A stretch of 41,375 nucleotides of DNA from Purshia tridentata (taxonomy: Eukaryota; Streptophyta; Magnoliopsida; Rosales; Rosaceae), in assembly GCA_003254885.1 (NCBI GenBank), contig QANT01006480.1, positions 1 to 41,375 on the forward strand, in the 5' to 3' direction. Below the pieces are notes generated by a model. The model made no database searches and was not told the origin of the DNA. It saw only the letters and a list, made by a program, of their open reading frames with translations. Shown one piece after another: positions 1-10,200 of the stretch. The first letter of the stretch is position 1. Each line of letters opens with the position of its first letter. The position numbers were made by a program, and so were the translations under genes.

Positions 1-768
1 GAACAGGAGCAACAGCAGCAGGAGAGGGAGCAGAGTGAGCGCGAGCAGAGAAGACAGCAAGGAGGAAGCCAGCAGGGACAGCAGGAGTCCCGGGTTTCAC
101 GTGATAACGGCCTTGAGGAGACATTCTGCAACTTGAGGATCAAGGAAAACATTGGCAGGCCTTCAAGCGCTGACGTGTTCACTCCCCGAGCCGGTCGCAT
201 CAACTTCGTCAACAGCAACAACTTGCCCATCCTTAGGTGGCTAGGCCTCAGCGCCGAGAGAGGTTACTTCTACAACGTGAGTAATTGGCGCAATTAATTA
301 TATTTGATAATTAATTAGTTGATTAAATGAGCTTAATTATTTTTTTGCATGCAGAATGGTATCTACAGCCCACACTGGAATCTGCTCGCACACGAAGTGT
401 ACTACGTGATCAGAGGAAACGCGAGGGTGCAGGTGGTGAACCACCAAGGTGAAGCCATCTTGGACGACGAGGTCCGCGAGGGACAGCTGTTCATTGTGCC
501 ACAGAACCATGCTGTGATGCAGAAGGCCGGGAACCAGGGATTCGAGTACGTGGCCTTCAAGACGGAGGACAGAGCCGTGATCAACACTCTGGCTGGCAGG
601 ACCTCCGCCTTGCGGGCACTTCCAGATGAAGTGATCGCCAACGCCTACCAGGTTGACCGGGAGCAGGCAAGGAGGCTCAAGTACAACAGGCAGGAGACAA
701 CTGCTTTGAGCTCATCACAGCAGAGTTCTTCCTCTCCTCGTGTTTTATCAAGATGGGCTATTATGTAA
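1..768 (+). CDS. 11S globulin (legumin-type seed storage protein), 3' part
   Basis: Seed storage globulin, made as a preproprotein and deposited as hexamers in protein storage vacuoles; a major nut allergen family. The window opens inside exon 3 (1-276, frame 1), which encodes a Gln/Glu/Arg-rich variable stretch, the Asn-Gly processing site (codons 106-111) and the start of the basic chain with its conserved interchain Cys (NGLEETFC). Intron 277-354 is GTGAGT...GCAG. Exon 4 (355-768) encodes the second cupin domain ([51 protein letters not shown]). The upstream ATG at 349 lies in the intron and is not a start. The C-terminus is a Ser-rich tail ending in IM rather than the short basic end seen in many 11S proteins. 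Exons 1-2 and the promoter lie outside the window. The visible part is open and looks functional. Confidence 0.93.
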
Positions 769-1482
769 TGTACGGACGTACATAATTAATAATGTAATGC
801 GGCGGCACGTAGTGTACGTTTTTGGTTAATGCATGGTACTAATAAGCTAGGGTAGAGAATAAATAAGTTAAAATGGCCTTATATGGCTTGCTTTGTAAGA
901 GGAGATCGATCAAGTAATCAATGTAACTACTACTTGAATAACTACTGCGTCTAATCTTATGCTTCGATCTAATCTTATGGCTTGCTTTGTAAGTACTTGA
1001 ATAACTACTTGAATTTTCTGCATGTTCGAATGAATTCATACCAACTGAAAATTATAATTATCGATGAACTTCGTTAATTAATTGACACGGAAACTTTTGG
1101 AGGGACTACAAATTTTTAACAAAAATTTGAGGGGTATCATATTTTTTTGTAAAATATGACAGCCCTAGCATTACTCTATTTTTAACAAGAGATAGAGTAC
1201 AGTGTGCATATATATGTGCATTAATACTTTCAAATTGCTTAATTTGATAACGGTAATTTGGTGTTCCGTCCAAAAAGATAAAAGGCAGATTTGGTAATTA
1301 ATGAACTTTACTTTACAAAATGGCAATATATATAGATATTTGAAATTTGAATCCTTTCTTCTTCTTTTTTCTCCTGATCAGGTTCAAGCCAGTTTGCAGA
1401 CAATCTAAAGGCAATCATGCACCTTATTGTCAGAACTGGGTGATACCTCAAAAAAAACCCCAACACAACGCTCACTAGAAAC
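769..1482. other. 3' flank of the 11S gene, no gene seen
   Basis: AT-rich sequence after the 11S stop codon, presumably containing its 3' UTR. The phrase 'atcttatggcttgctttgtaag' style segment (about 880-900 and 972-992) is repeated imperfectly. No coding pattern or RNA gene was recognised. Confidence 0.5.
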
Positions 1483-1548
1483 ATCTGAAGCCAAGAGACA
1501 AAACAAAACACCAGTACTGCACGTACGTCTTTGTTTGTATGTTATCTG

Positions 1549-1844
1549 TGTTAGAATATAGTAACTCATAGTGTCTGAGTGTAAGCTGATATATCAGTTA
1601 TGCCACATCAGCATATAAGCTGCTATATTAGTTATGCCACATCAGCATAGTTAGTTATTGGTTTGTTAATTAGTATTGTTAAGCTGTTGGTTAGGAGGTT
1701 AGACGTGTATGGCTTCATGAGCTATGCTATATATATGCTGCCCTCCTCTGTAATTGTGACATATAGAAATACATAAAGTTCTTCAACATTCTCAATTCTA
1801 TTCGTTTCTTCTATTTTCTCTGTAATTTTCTCAGTATCCAATCA
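1549..1844 (+). mobile_element. Solo LTR, copia-like, with 5-bp target duplication
   Basis: A 296-bp segment begins TGTTAGAATA and ends in CA, the TG...CA termini of LTR retrotransposons. It is flanked on both sides by ATCTG (1544-1548 and 1845-1849), as expected for a 5-bp target site duplication. The interior fits a plant LTR: an AT-rich U3, a 'ctatatatatgctgccctcctctgtaattgtg' region resembling a promoter/leader, and a pyrimidine-rich end. No internal retrotransposon region or second LTR follows, so it is best read as a solo LTR left by recombination. Superfamily assignment to copia is from the general look of the termini and is inferred. Confidence 0.75.
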
Positions 1845-1996
1845 ATCTGAAGCCAAGAGACACCTGCCCAAAAAGACAAATTGAGGTGTAACAATTTAAA
1901 GCTCCATAAGCCATGCAAACAGAAAAATGGCTAAAGATTCCTTAGACTACCTTTCACACGTGTCCCTCCTTGACTTCCTTCTACCTCATATATATA
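1845..1996 (+). promoter_or_regulatory. Seed-type promoter remnant (RY motif, G-box, TATA)
   Basis: Upstream of the small 11S-like fragment lie an RY/legumin-box core CATGCAAA (1912-1919), a perfect G-box/ABRE CACGTG inside ACACGTGTCC (core 1957-1962) and a TATA box TATATATA (1989-1996). The leader after the TATA (AACGCCTTCT..., ...CACTACTTCAC) matches the leader of the reverse-strand 11S copy further on, so this is a storage-protein promoter. Motif roles are established for seed genes; activity here is inferred. Confidence 0.65.
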
Positions 1997-2041
1997 CAAA
2001 CGCCTTCTTTTCACTACTTCACGTGTGAACCCAAAAGCACT

Positions 2042-2188
2042 ATGGCCAAATCTTTAATTAGCGCTCTGCTTTTCACTTTGCTTGGTTGTACTCTAACAGT
2101 ACGGCTTCTAGCAGCTGGGCTAGAATCTCAGTATAGCCAGTGTTTTATTGGCCGGTCTAACCGCTATTTGCAGTATCATGCAAGTTGA
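2042..2188 (+). pseudogene. 11S globulin 5' fragment (signal peptide only)
   Basis: An ATG behind a storage-protein promoter opens a 48-codon frame starting MAKSLISALLFTLLGC, a hydrophobic signal peptide of the 11S type (family members start MAK and run into Leu-rich core). After the signal peptide a short stretch (ESQYSQCFIGRSNRYLQ) weakly resembles the Q/C-rich mature N-terminus (QCQLNRLQA), then a stop. None of the cupin domains follow within the next 290 bp, where the reverse-strand 11S gene begins. It is most likely a truncated gene copy. A short secreted peptide of new function cannot be excluded. Confidence 0.55.
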
Positions 2189-2479
2189 TTAATTATATTT
2201 TGTGATGTTATACTTTAAGGAGAAAAAAAACACAGTATTCCATGATTTGAACCCATAAAGAAAATTTATTAAGTGGATTCGATTCTTACATATGCATAAG
2301 TCTACAGGTAGATAGTAGTAGTACTATTTATTTACGCACTAGAAATTAAGTTATTCTTCTTACACTAGCATAAGTCTACGGCCAACCCTTTTATATAAGG
2401 CCCTTTTTATTCTCTACCCTTACTAACACTACGTCCCGCATTGCATTTTTACGTTACATCTCATGACATGCATGCATGC
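2189..2479. other. Space between converging 11S copies
   Basis: AT-rich sequence between the truncated copy and the stop of the reverse-strand copy. It should contain the 3' UTR of the latter. Overlapping RY-like CATGCATGCATGC lies at about 2464-2478. No other feature was seen. Confidence 0.45.
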
Positions 2480-4400
2480 TTATGCCATTATTTCCCTCCT
2501 CCGTGAAGAACTTGCGCTCAACAAAGCACTCTCCTGCCTGTTGTACTTGAGGTTTTGGGCCTGCTCTCGAGAAATCTGGAACGCGTTGGACAGTACTTCA
2601 TCCGGTAGTGCCCGCAAGGCTGAGGTCTGGCCCGCTAGAGTGTTAATGGGCGCATTGTCCTCAGTTCTGAAGTTAATGAACTCATATCCCTCATTGCTAG
2701 CCTTCTGCAACACTGCGTGGTTCTGGGGCACAATGAACAGTTGGCCCTCCCTCACCTCGTCGTCCAAGATGGCCTCGCCGTTGTGGTTCACCACCTGGAC
2801 CCTCGCGTTACCCCTGATCACGTAGTAAACTTCGTGGGCCCTGAGGTTCCAATGTGGGCTGTAGATGGCATTCTGTATAGAGGTGACACAAGAAATGATC
2901 AGTTGAAAAAATATAGGAATCATTTTTACCTTCCATTTTCATTACTATCATTTTCACTCACGTTGTAGAGGAAACCCCGCTCAGCGCTGAGCCTGATCCA
3001 CCTGAGCATCGGGAGGTTCTCGCTGTTCAGGGTGCTAATGCGACCGCCCTGGGGAGTGAAAACGTCGGCGCGTGAAGGGTCGCCTATGTTCTCTCTGATC
3101 CTCTGTCTGCACCCTCTGACCTCGAGACTGTTGTCTTGTCCGCCTCTCTGATATCTCTGCTCTTGCTCTCTCTCCTCTTCCTGTCGCTCCTGTTGTCGCT
3201 GCTCGCGTTCGCTCTCCTCCCGGCTGCCGTACCTTTCGCTGAGTGGGCTGAGGAAGTCGAGTCTTTCCCTGACTCTCACGATCTGGTTCCTGTCGTCGTC
3301 GTTCTGGCCCTGGAGCCGCCTCACCGTCTCTTCATCCACGTTGAGAGCCTCCGCGAGTAGGTTTGTGTCGAAGCCAGAGAAAATGTTGTTGTTGTTATTC
3401 GAGCTCTTGCGCCCCTCATGCTGCTGTTGCTGCCTTCTTTGCTCTCGCTGTCTCTGCTCTCTATCTTGTTCGTCCTCACTCTGTCCACGCTGTCCCCTTC
3501 CTTGCTCACGCTGTCTCTGGCTCTGATCCTGGCCTTGCCGACTCTGGTGGCGTTGGCGTTGGCGTTGAACTTGTTGTTGCTGGTCAAACTCGCTTTGTGG
3601 GTTACCAGCAAGATAAAATCTCTGTAACACATAACCAAACCAAAACCTAATTAATCATTGATTAATTTGTTAGTTACTAATCATTATGTTATGACTTAAA
3701 TACCCTTGGGTTTTGGTCGAGTTGGTTCTGGTCGTTGCTGGTGTCGAGAATAGCAACAGCAACAAGAGGCTGGTCACCGTCGTTGTAGCTCCAGTAAGCT
3801 ACTCCGGCGGGCAAGGCAATGACATCACCCTCTCGGACGTATCTGATTCTCTGGTGGCGGTCTTGTTCCTCGAACCGGCTCTGACCGTGCTGCTGACGTC
3901 CTTGTCGTCGAGATTGTTGGTATTGTTGTTGCTGCTGAGACTGTTGGTCAGATTCTTCGAAAGTCTCGGGACAGCCAGGGAACACAACTCCCAAAACACC
4001 CCTACCTGCACAAATTAATCAAAAAATACATGCATGCATTTGATTAATTAATTAACAAGTAATTGATTAATTGCTTAAACTGTAGCATTATTAATTTGTA
4101 CTACCTTCGACAACGTAAATGAGTTGAGGAGCGTTGGTGTAGGAAGGCAAGTGGAGGCCGTTGGGTTCGATGGTTCGTCTCATGGCGGCGACACCAGCGC
4201 ACTGGAAGTCGTTCTGGTTGTAGTCCCAGGACTCAGTCAGGCCAGCTTCGGACTCCATAAGGTTGTCGGGTTCGCGAGCTTGGAGCCTGTTGAGCTGGCA
4301 CTCATTTTGGCCCGACTGGGATTGCTGCTGGCGAGCCAGACAGGCATTGAAGAAGACTAATAAGCAGAGCGAAATAACAGAGGGCTAAACACTTGGCCAT
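2480..4400 (-). pseudogene. 11S globulin, four exons, frameshift in signal peptide
   Basis: Seed storage globulin copy with the standard four-exon structure on the reverse strand: exon 1 4400-4105, exon 2 4005-3704, exon 3 3621-2962, exon 4 2872-2480, all with GT-AG borders. Exon 1 encodes the mature N-terminus ([33 protein letters not shown]), exon 2 the end of cupin 1 ([33 protein letters not shown]), exon 3 a Gln/Arg-rich acidic-chain tail plus the processing site, exon 4 cupin 2. Exon 1 is 296 nt where phase demands one base fewer: the ATG frame (MAKCLALC...) runs to a stop after 33 codons, while the mature frame enters through [13 protein letters not shown] without its own start. The shift lies near 4377-4384. 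Apart from this the frame is open for about 549 codons, so it is either a young pseudogene or a sequencing error. The processing site reads Asn-Ser instead of Asn-Gly. Confidence 0.88.
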
Positions 4401-4452
4401 TGCTATTCTACTTAATTGGGTTGTGGTGAAGCGGCGAGTAGAAGGCGTTGGT

Positions 4453-4546
4453 ATTTATAGGAGAAGGCTTTGGGCTTTGACTCATTGGGACACGTATGAA
4501 TTAATATTGTGTGTAAGGAATATGTAGCCATTTTGCTTTGTGCATG
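4453..4546 (-). promoter_or_regulatory. Seed storage promoter of the reverse-strand 11S copy
   Basis: On the reverse strand, upstream of the ATG at 4400: TATA box TATAAATA (4460-4453), GCN4-like bZIP site TGAGTCA (4484-4478), ABRE ACGTGTC (4495-4489) and RY core CATGCA (4546-4541). This is the classic seed-maturation set (bZIP plus B3-factor sites). Spacing of about 53 bp from TATA to ATG fits a short leader. The promoter looks intact even though the coding sequence has a frameshift. Confidence 0.72.
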
Positions 4547-5588
4547 TCTATGATGCTTGAAATGCTTACACCTCATTTTTGTATTTTAGGGTAGGTGGCT
4601 AATTCCTCCAGATCGTGAACGTACAAGTTCTTGAGCGCTGTGGAAACCTGGTTGGTTTTTGGCATTATTGTCTGCTGGTGAAGTAAACTATGCTGGGCTT
4701 GAACCTGGTACGAATACAGGGCAAAGTGAAGAAAAATTCGAATTCGAATATCCGATGATGGTCTGAGGACTCTGAAGCTGTTTGATTAATTGGTAAGTAA
4801 AATTTAATTCATTACCAATATTCCGTTATTCCATTCATTAATAAGAACTCATGGATAGTTCTTTCTCCATCATCCATATTCCATTAAAGTTTAAAATACA
4901 TGGCAAACTGAATAAGAAAAACAATTATTGGCCCAACTTGTATACAATGTAAGCCTGATCTGAATTTGGGTTGCGTTGAAGGCATCCATTAAAGGACATG
5001 GATTGTGCGTTGGGCCAAGCTCAAGTTCTTCTTAAGTTCATCTTCCCAATTTCCAATAGAGTTGGGCTCAGATATAAATATGAGATCCAAGGTTAGGCCT
5101 AACAAAATTATGAGTCTTTAATGCAACAATCAAATGTTGTGGTTATTGATTGTGCCATGTACCATAAGTAGATAAAAAGTAAATTACCCACAATAATAAC
5201 ATTGAACGACCGACTTACATCTATTGTTGTACTTGTAGACTTGTAGTCACATGATCCTTGAAAGTGGTACATCCTGGATGTTGCGAGAAGCCAATGTGAA
5301 TGTGACATGACCAATGATGCTCAACTTTTTGATCGTTGAGTTCAAATTCAATGAAAGAATCAAAGCATACGAAAGTTCTAATATTATCCTTCACGTTTTT
5401 ATTCAAAACAAAATGAAAACAGAAGGGTAATTTAGTAAAACGCAGTTGCTTTGCTCCACGTTTGTATTCAAATCACAATGATAACAGAAGGGTAAGTTAG
5501 TAAAAAACACTTGTATTGAGAAGAGGACCAGTTGCATTAAAGAACGGGACAGCACTGGTGGTCGACCAAGTTTGAAAGCGAGTCAAGG
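4547..5588. other. Intergenic, no gene seen
   Basis: About 1 kb of AT-rich sequence between the divergent 11S copy and the PDF1-like gene. Two imperfect copies of a segment around 'acagaagggtaa(g/t)ttagtaaaa' occur near 5420 and 5480. No coding or RNA gene pattern recognised. Confidence 0.45.
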
Positions 5589-5596
5589 TATATAAA
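5589..5596 (+). promoter_or_regulatory. TATA box of PDF1-like gene
   Basis: TATATAAA lies 61 bp upstream of the ATG at 5657, a normal core-promoter distance for a short 5' UTR. Confidence 0.6.
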
Positions 5597-5656
5597 TTCC
5601 CTGAATCTCAGATCCCAAACGGCAGGAAATGAAACAAAACTTAGTTCAGTAACAAA

Positions 5657-6200
5657 ATGGGGAGGCCTTCTCAACTGAGTCAACTCGTTCTCGTTCTTGT
5701 ACTTGTTCTTGCCTGCTCTGTATCCACCACTACGGCTAAAACCCAGAGATCAGGGTTTCTCTTTACAAGAACCAGAGGAAGATGCACTCCGCAGTTGGGT
5801 TTCTCTCTCTTATTTTCTCTTTGTTGGGTTATGATTAGTTGGTGGTGACATGTATAACTTATGATGCACATTCCACAGGTATTGGGGGAGCAGGAGGGAG
5901 GCGTGGCCAAGGATGGTCCCACAGACATCAACGGTGTCGAAGGTGTTCGGGTCAAGAGCATATGAACGGTACAGATCTGATCTGACACTGCTGGAAGCGA
6001 CGGCCAGGAACGACGAGGAGAACGCGTTCCCTAGACTGCTGAAGCAGGCGAGCGCAGCCCTACTGAACTCATACGCAAGGAAGGGGTTCCCTTACACGCC
6101 TTGGCAGGTCAAGACTTTGGTCATTCAAGCTTTGGTTTCCGACAAGTCTGCAGCCCTTCAAGCCCAACGCTTCTCTATTGCTAATGAGGCTTGTCATTAG
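5657..6200 (+). CDS. Secreted PDF1-like (protodermal factor 1 C-domain) protein
   Basis: Predicted 152-aa secreted protein. Exon 1 5657-5793 and exon 2 5879-6200; the split codon CA|G joins CTPQ to YWGSRREAWP. The first ~27 residues form a signal peptide with a Leu/Val core (LVLVLVLVLACSVS). The mature part contains CTPQYWGSRREAWPRMVP, FGSRAYERYRSDLTLLEA, SAALLNSYARKGFPYTPW, VKTLVIQALVS and ends SIANEACH. The LLNSY...FPYT...VKT..IQALVS block resembles the C-terminal domain of Arabidopsis protodermal factor 1 and related cell-wall or epidermal proteins, but the Pro-rich N-terminal region of PDF1 is absent. Biochemical role is unknown for the family. The start is the only ATG ahead of the signal peptide, 61 bp from a TATA box. 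Confidence 0.8.
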
Positions 6201-6918
6201 CAACCTTGTGATGTGATATCTTCACCCATTTGCGTTTTCTTGCTTTTGCATTTTATTTGTGTCACTGTGAACCTAAATACTAATAGAATACTTCGTTCTA
6301 GCTTAATCATTACTGGTGGCTTAAACTCTATAATCTGGTTCAATTTATGATGTGTGGAAGTTTTTGTTCCATTCTCTCAAGAATTCAATTGAACTTCTAA
6401 TTGTTTGGTCATGAACTTTTTTGAGTCATTATGAGGGATTCAATGAAGTAAAATTGCACTATCAAACTTTATGTGGCCCTACATGTGGACAAAACCAACC
6501 TACAATGGATAGGGTATAAATGAAGAATATTAAAACTAAAATTCCTTAAAAATAAACAAATTTAATGTAAAGTTATTAATACATATAATGATGCAAAATC
6601 TATTTTGGACTCTTAGTACAATAAAGCCCATTTAAAATATTGCAATGTCAAATAGGTTTTGTACAAATAAAGTTTACGTTGTAATTTCTTTCATATTTTT
6701 GGCATTAAGTGGTCGTAATCTTGCTGAACGCTTGGCGGCAATTTATAAGGTGTTTTTCAAATCAAATAACTATTGTTGTACAACCAAGTGCACAGTGGCA
6801 ATTTTCAAGTGTTTGGTGAACAACCATAACGCTCAGTTCATTAAAGTGGATCGATTTGTCACTGTGTTTTCATAAGTGGGCTGGCCAACTTAGAGATTTT
6901 TCGTTTCGGACTTATAAA
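6201..6918. other. Intergenic, no gene seen
   Basis: AT-rich spacer containing the 3' UTR of the PDF1-like gene and distal TIM44 promoter. A 76-codon open frame at 6645-6875 has no recognisable domain and was not called. Confidence 0.45.
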
Positions 6919-7024
6919 TGGGCTTTCAGAAAAGAAAACAGTATTGGGCCTGTTTACAATGGGCTTATTCAAGTCCTAAATTTGCTGTGAAAAAAAGAAT
7001 AAAAAAAACAAAACAGAAACCCTA
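6919..7024 (+). promoter_or_regulatory. TIM44 promoter: three site II motifs and a telo-box
   Basis: TGGGCT (6919-6924), TGGGCC (6945-6950) and TGGGCT (6960-6965) are site II elements (TGGGCY), and AAACCCTA (7017-7024) is a telo-box. Site II elements are established TCP-factor targets in promoters of nuclear genes for mitochondrial and growth-related proteins. Their clustering 210-315 bp before the TIM44 start fits that gene's function. Confidence 0.65.
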
Positions 7025-7233
7025 CCGTTCGGAAGCCTTGTTTGGTTTGGTACGTTCTGATCCACTGTCTATTCATCCTTTTCTTCCCTCCCAAGTATGG
7101 AAACTGGATACTAATACAGACACCAAAGCTTCAAACTTTTTCGTGAAAGATAAACAAAGAAAAAACAGAACAAGAAAAACACCATTTATTTTCTTCTCTG
7201 TTTTTGAGAAAATTTAACTTTCCCCCAAATTTG

Positions 7234-10200
7234 ATGGCTGGAAGAAAGCTAGTTCGCGATTTGTACCTTCACAGACAACCCCTCTTGCTTCAGCTGACGT
7301 CTCAACAACAGGTTCGTTCCTTTGAACAAGTTAGTAAACGAAGATTGAAACTTTCCGGCATTTATTGGGTTAATTTAATTTTTTTGTTTTTTTTGGGGGA
7401 TGGGGGATTTGCTGAGATAGGTTTCCAGCACGAGGATTCGATTGCTTTCAGCAAATGGGTATTCTGGGAATCGTCGATTCAGTGTCTTCAATGAGTTTTC
7501 GAAGCAAGTGAAAGGCGAAGCTAACAAGTATCTCTCACTCCATTCACTCTATTCTATAAGATAATTCTTATGTATTGGGCAGCCAAAGCTTAGGAACATA
7601 TATGATATATATATATATTTCTATGTAAAAATTTGCTACTTTAGTTGGTTTTACTTAACATAGGTGTTGGGCTCAAATTTGTTTTAATGCTGTGTTACAT
7701 GTAAAAATTTTGGAACTTTATATATATAGTGTTTTTTTTTAACTGAAAAGGCAATTATAGTGAGTCATTTGAGAGTGGAAGGTAACACAATCTTTTGGTC
7801 TGGTTGAGCTCTGTTGGGTCATCGATGTGGTTTTTATGAGATATAAGGTTTTGTGGAGCTGAGTCTCAATTTACAGTGTGAGTAACTGGTAGTAATGGCT
7901 TGAGTTTCCACTCCCATTCTGAAGTAAAAATTAACATTTTCTTCCTATTTTCCCATTTTGTTCAAAGCTCTGCAGAATTGTTTTTGCAATAGTTATAACA
8001 TTTGCTTTTTGAATGATTATTACAAGTTCTCATGAGAAATTTTGGGGACATTATACTCGTCATTATTCCCCTGGCTGCAGGAATCCAAAATTTCAACAGT
8101 CAGTCAAGGAGCTGAAAGAAAAAGCGGAAGAGCTCAAAGGGGTGAAAGAAGATCTGAAAGTTAGGTAATTATTGATATAGTCACTTTCATGCCATGAAAC
8201 TCTTTAGTCTTCTTATTTTATAGGCTGAGACATACCCTTGTATGTCAAGGCTGGCTGGGCACTTCCAGTGGAGGCTCTGAGACGGTGAAATGGCGAATGC
8301 AGAACGAAGCAGACAACTGAGCAGCTGTACAAGCAGGTGGATGGTGTTTGGACGGAGGCTGAAGCAGCAGCAAAGAAGGTCATTTCAAATACCTTCAATA
8401 TAGGCAGTGCTTCAACTATGTAGAATTATGGATTGTATAATCTTTTTTATTAGGTTTATATCTCACTTAGGGCTCCTTTCTGGATGTGTTTTTGCTTTTG
8501 TAATTCTTACAGTGCCCTTAATTTCCTAGACAAACAATTTTTACCTGTTAGAGTTCAGATGTTTTCTTTTATGAGACTAGCCGGAAAAACATGCATGTCT
8601 AGTAAATTGAGGGCATTGTAAGTATTACAAAAGCACAAACACATCCAAGAAGGAGGGTCTGATGTTTTGGCTCCTTTGTGGCTCTTAGACCTAGTGTTAT
8701 CATATGCACCAGTTTTTACTGCCACTTTGGCATTTTTTCATCATTTATTATCTTAAGAACCTTGCATCTTTTCTAGTAAATTTTTTTTCATTGATAACTA
8801 TGTTTGCAGGTTTCTTCCAATGTAAAAGAGAAGATCTCGGCTGCCACAGAGGAGGTCCGCGTGGTATTTTTTTCTTAACATCTCACAAATTTTCTGCTAC
8901 GTACTTCAATCTGCCAAAGTTTATTGTGTGTCTAATTTAGGTCAAAGAAACTTTTGGAATTGGGAAAGAACAGGCTTCAGGACCTTCTGGTGCTTCAGCT
9001 GAGCATGTTGCTGATGCAGAAGATGCAACGAAGGCCTCAACATCTGGGGAAGAAAAACAGCAGCATTCAGGGTCCAGTGATACTGCAGAAACATTATTTG
9101 GCAAATTTAGGTCAAGTGTTTCTTCCTCAAATGTTTCATCTGCCTTCCATAGACTTAAGGAAGCAAAGTTTATTGACTTGGCAAAAAAGGGATATAGCAT
9201 TGTAAAAGATGAGTTTAGTGATAATCCAACGAAGAGAAAGCACCTGGAGTATACTCCTCCTTCCACCCCACAAGGTGAAAGAAGTACAAGAACCGACATT
9301 GTTGTTACACCCACCAAACAATCTCGCTGGAGTAAAAAGTGGGAGGCTATCAGAATGAAGGTTAAAATTTCATGCTTACATGAAATATTACAAAAAATTT
9401 CTATCTATTTGCCTTTTCCCTTAGTTGAAATAAACTATCTGATTTTTGTTTCTGTTTTTACTCTCTTACCTAGTTGCAAGGTAATCCTATATTCAAGCGT
9501 ATCAGTGGGTTAAGTGAACCTGTTGTGACAAAAACCCAGGAGGTATGTTACAATTTAGATGTTGTATCTTTTTTCTCTCCAAAATCTAGTTTCTACTTCA
9601 TTTTGATGAACTGATACATGTAATGATCCTTTCAAGGTTGTGATCATTTATATTATTGTATTCCGAACAAGAAATATTACATTTTGTGCTCTTTCAGAGA
9701 GATCTAGTGAGTATAACTGGATGCGAATGCCATGATATTGGGTTTCAGTTGTCTCTATGATTGACAACATGTTTATGTATACTATTATTACTATCTCTCT
9801 TGATTTTGCTGTGTTGCTCATCTTTATTGAATTGGCAGATTGCTGAGGACATGCGGGAAAATTGGGAGACAAGCGATAGCCCAATTGTTCACAAAATTCA
9901 AGAGTATGCTTGCTAAGCATTGTTAACTTGTTATACAAATTATAGCGTTACCAAATATTTGAGTGCTGAGTTGACCATCCTTTGACAGTATAAATGAAAC
10001 TATTTTTCAAGAAACAAATACTGCTGCATCAATCAAGGAGATCCGTCGCCGAGATCCGTATGATCTATTGCCCTTTGCTGCTTGTTGTCATATTTATCTT
10101 TATATTTTGATGACTTTATTAACTTCTTTTTACCAATTTTAATGTTTTTGGATGGATTAGATCTTTCTCTTTACCAGAGTTTGTGGTAGAAGTTCAGGGT

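Noticed and set aside
349..354. ATG at 349 as a start codon for the first 11S reading frame
   Set aside because: It lies in the intron across the acceptor (GCATGCAG); coding continues from exon 3 by phase and family sequence.
3136..3650. Several overlapping top-strand frames rich in Leu, Ser and Cys
   Set aside because: They are antisense shadows of the Gln/Arg-rich coding repeat in exon 3 of the reverse-strand 11S copy.
5400..5656. L1 box (TAAATGYA) for epidermal expression of the PDF1-like gene
   Set aside because: Searched by eye on both strands; only near matches such as TGCATTAAAG were found.
6645..6875. 76-codon top-strand frame
   Set aside because: No recognisable motif, no promoter or splice context; AT-rich intergenic composition.
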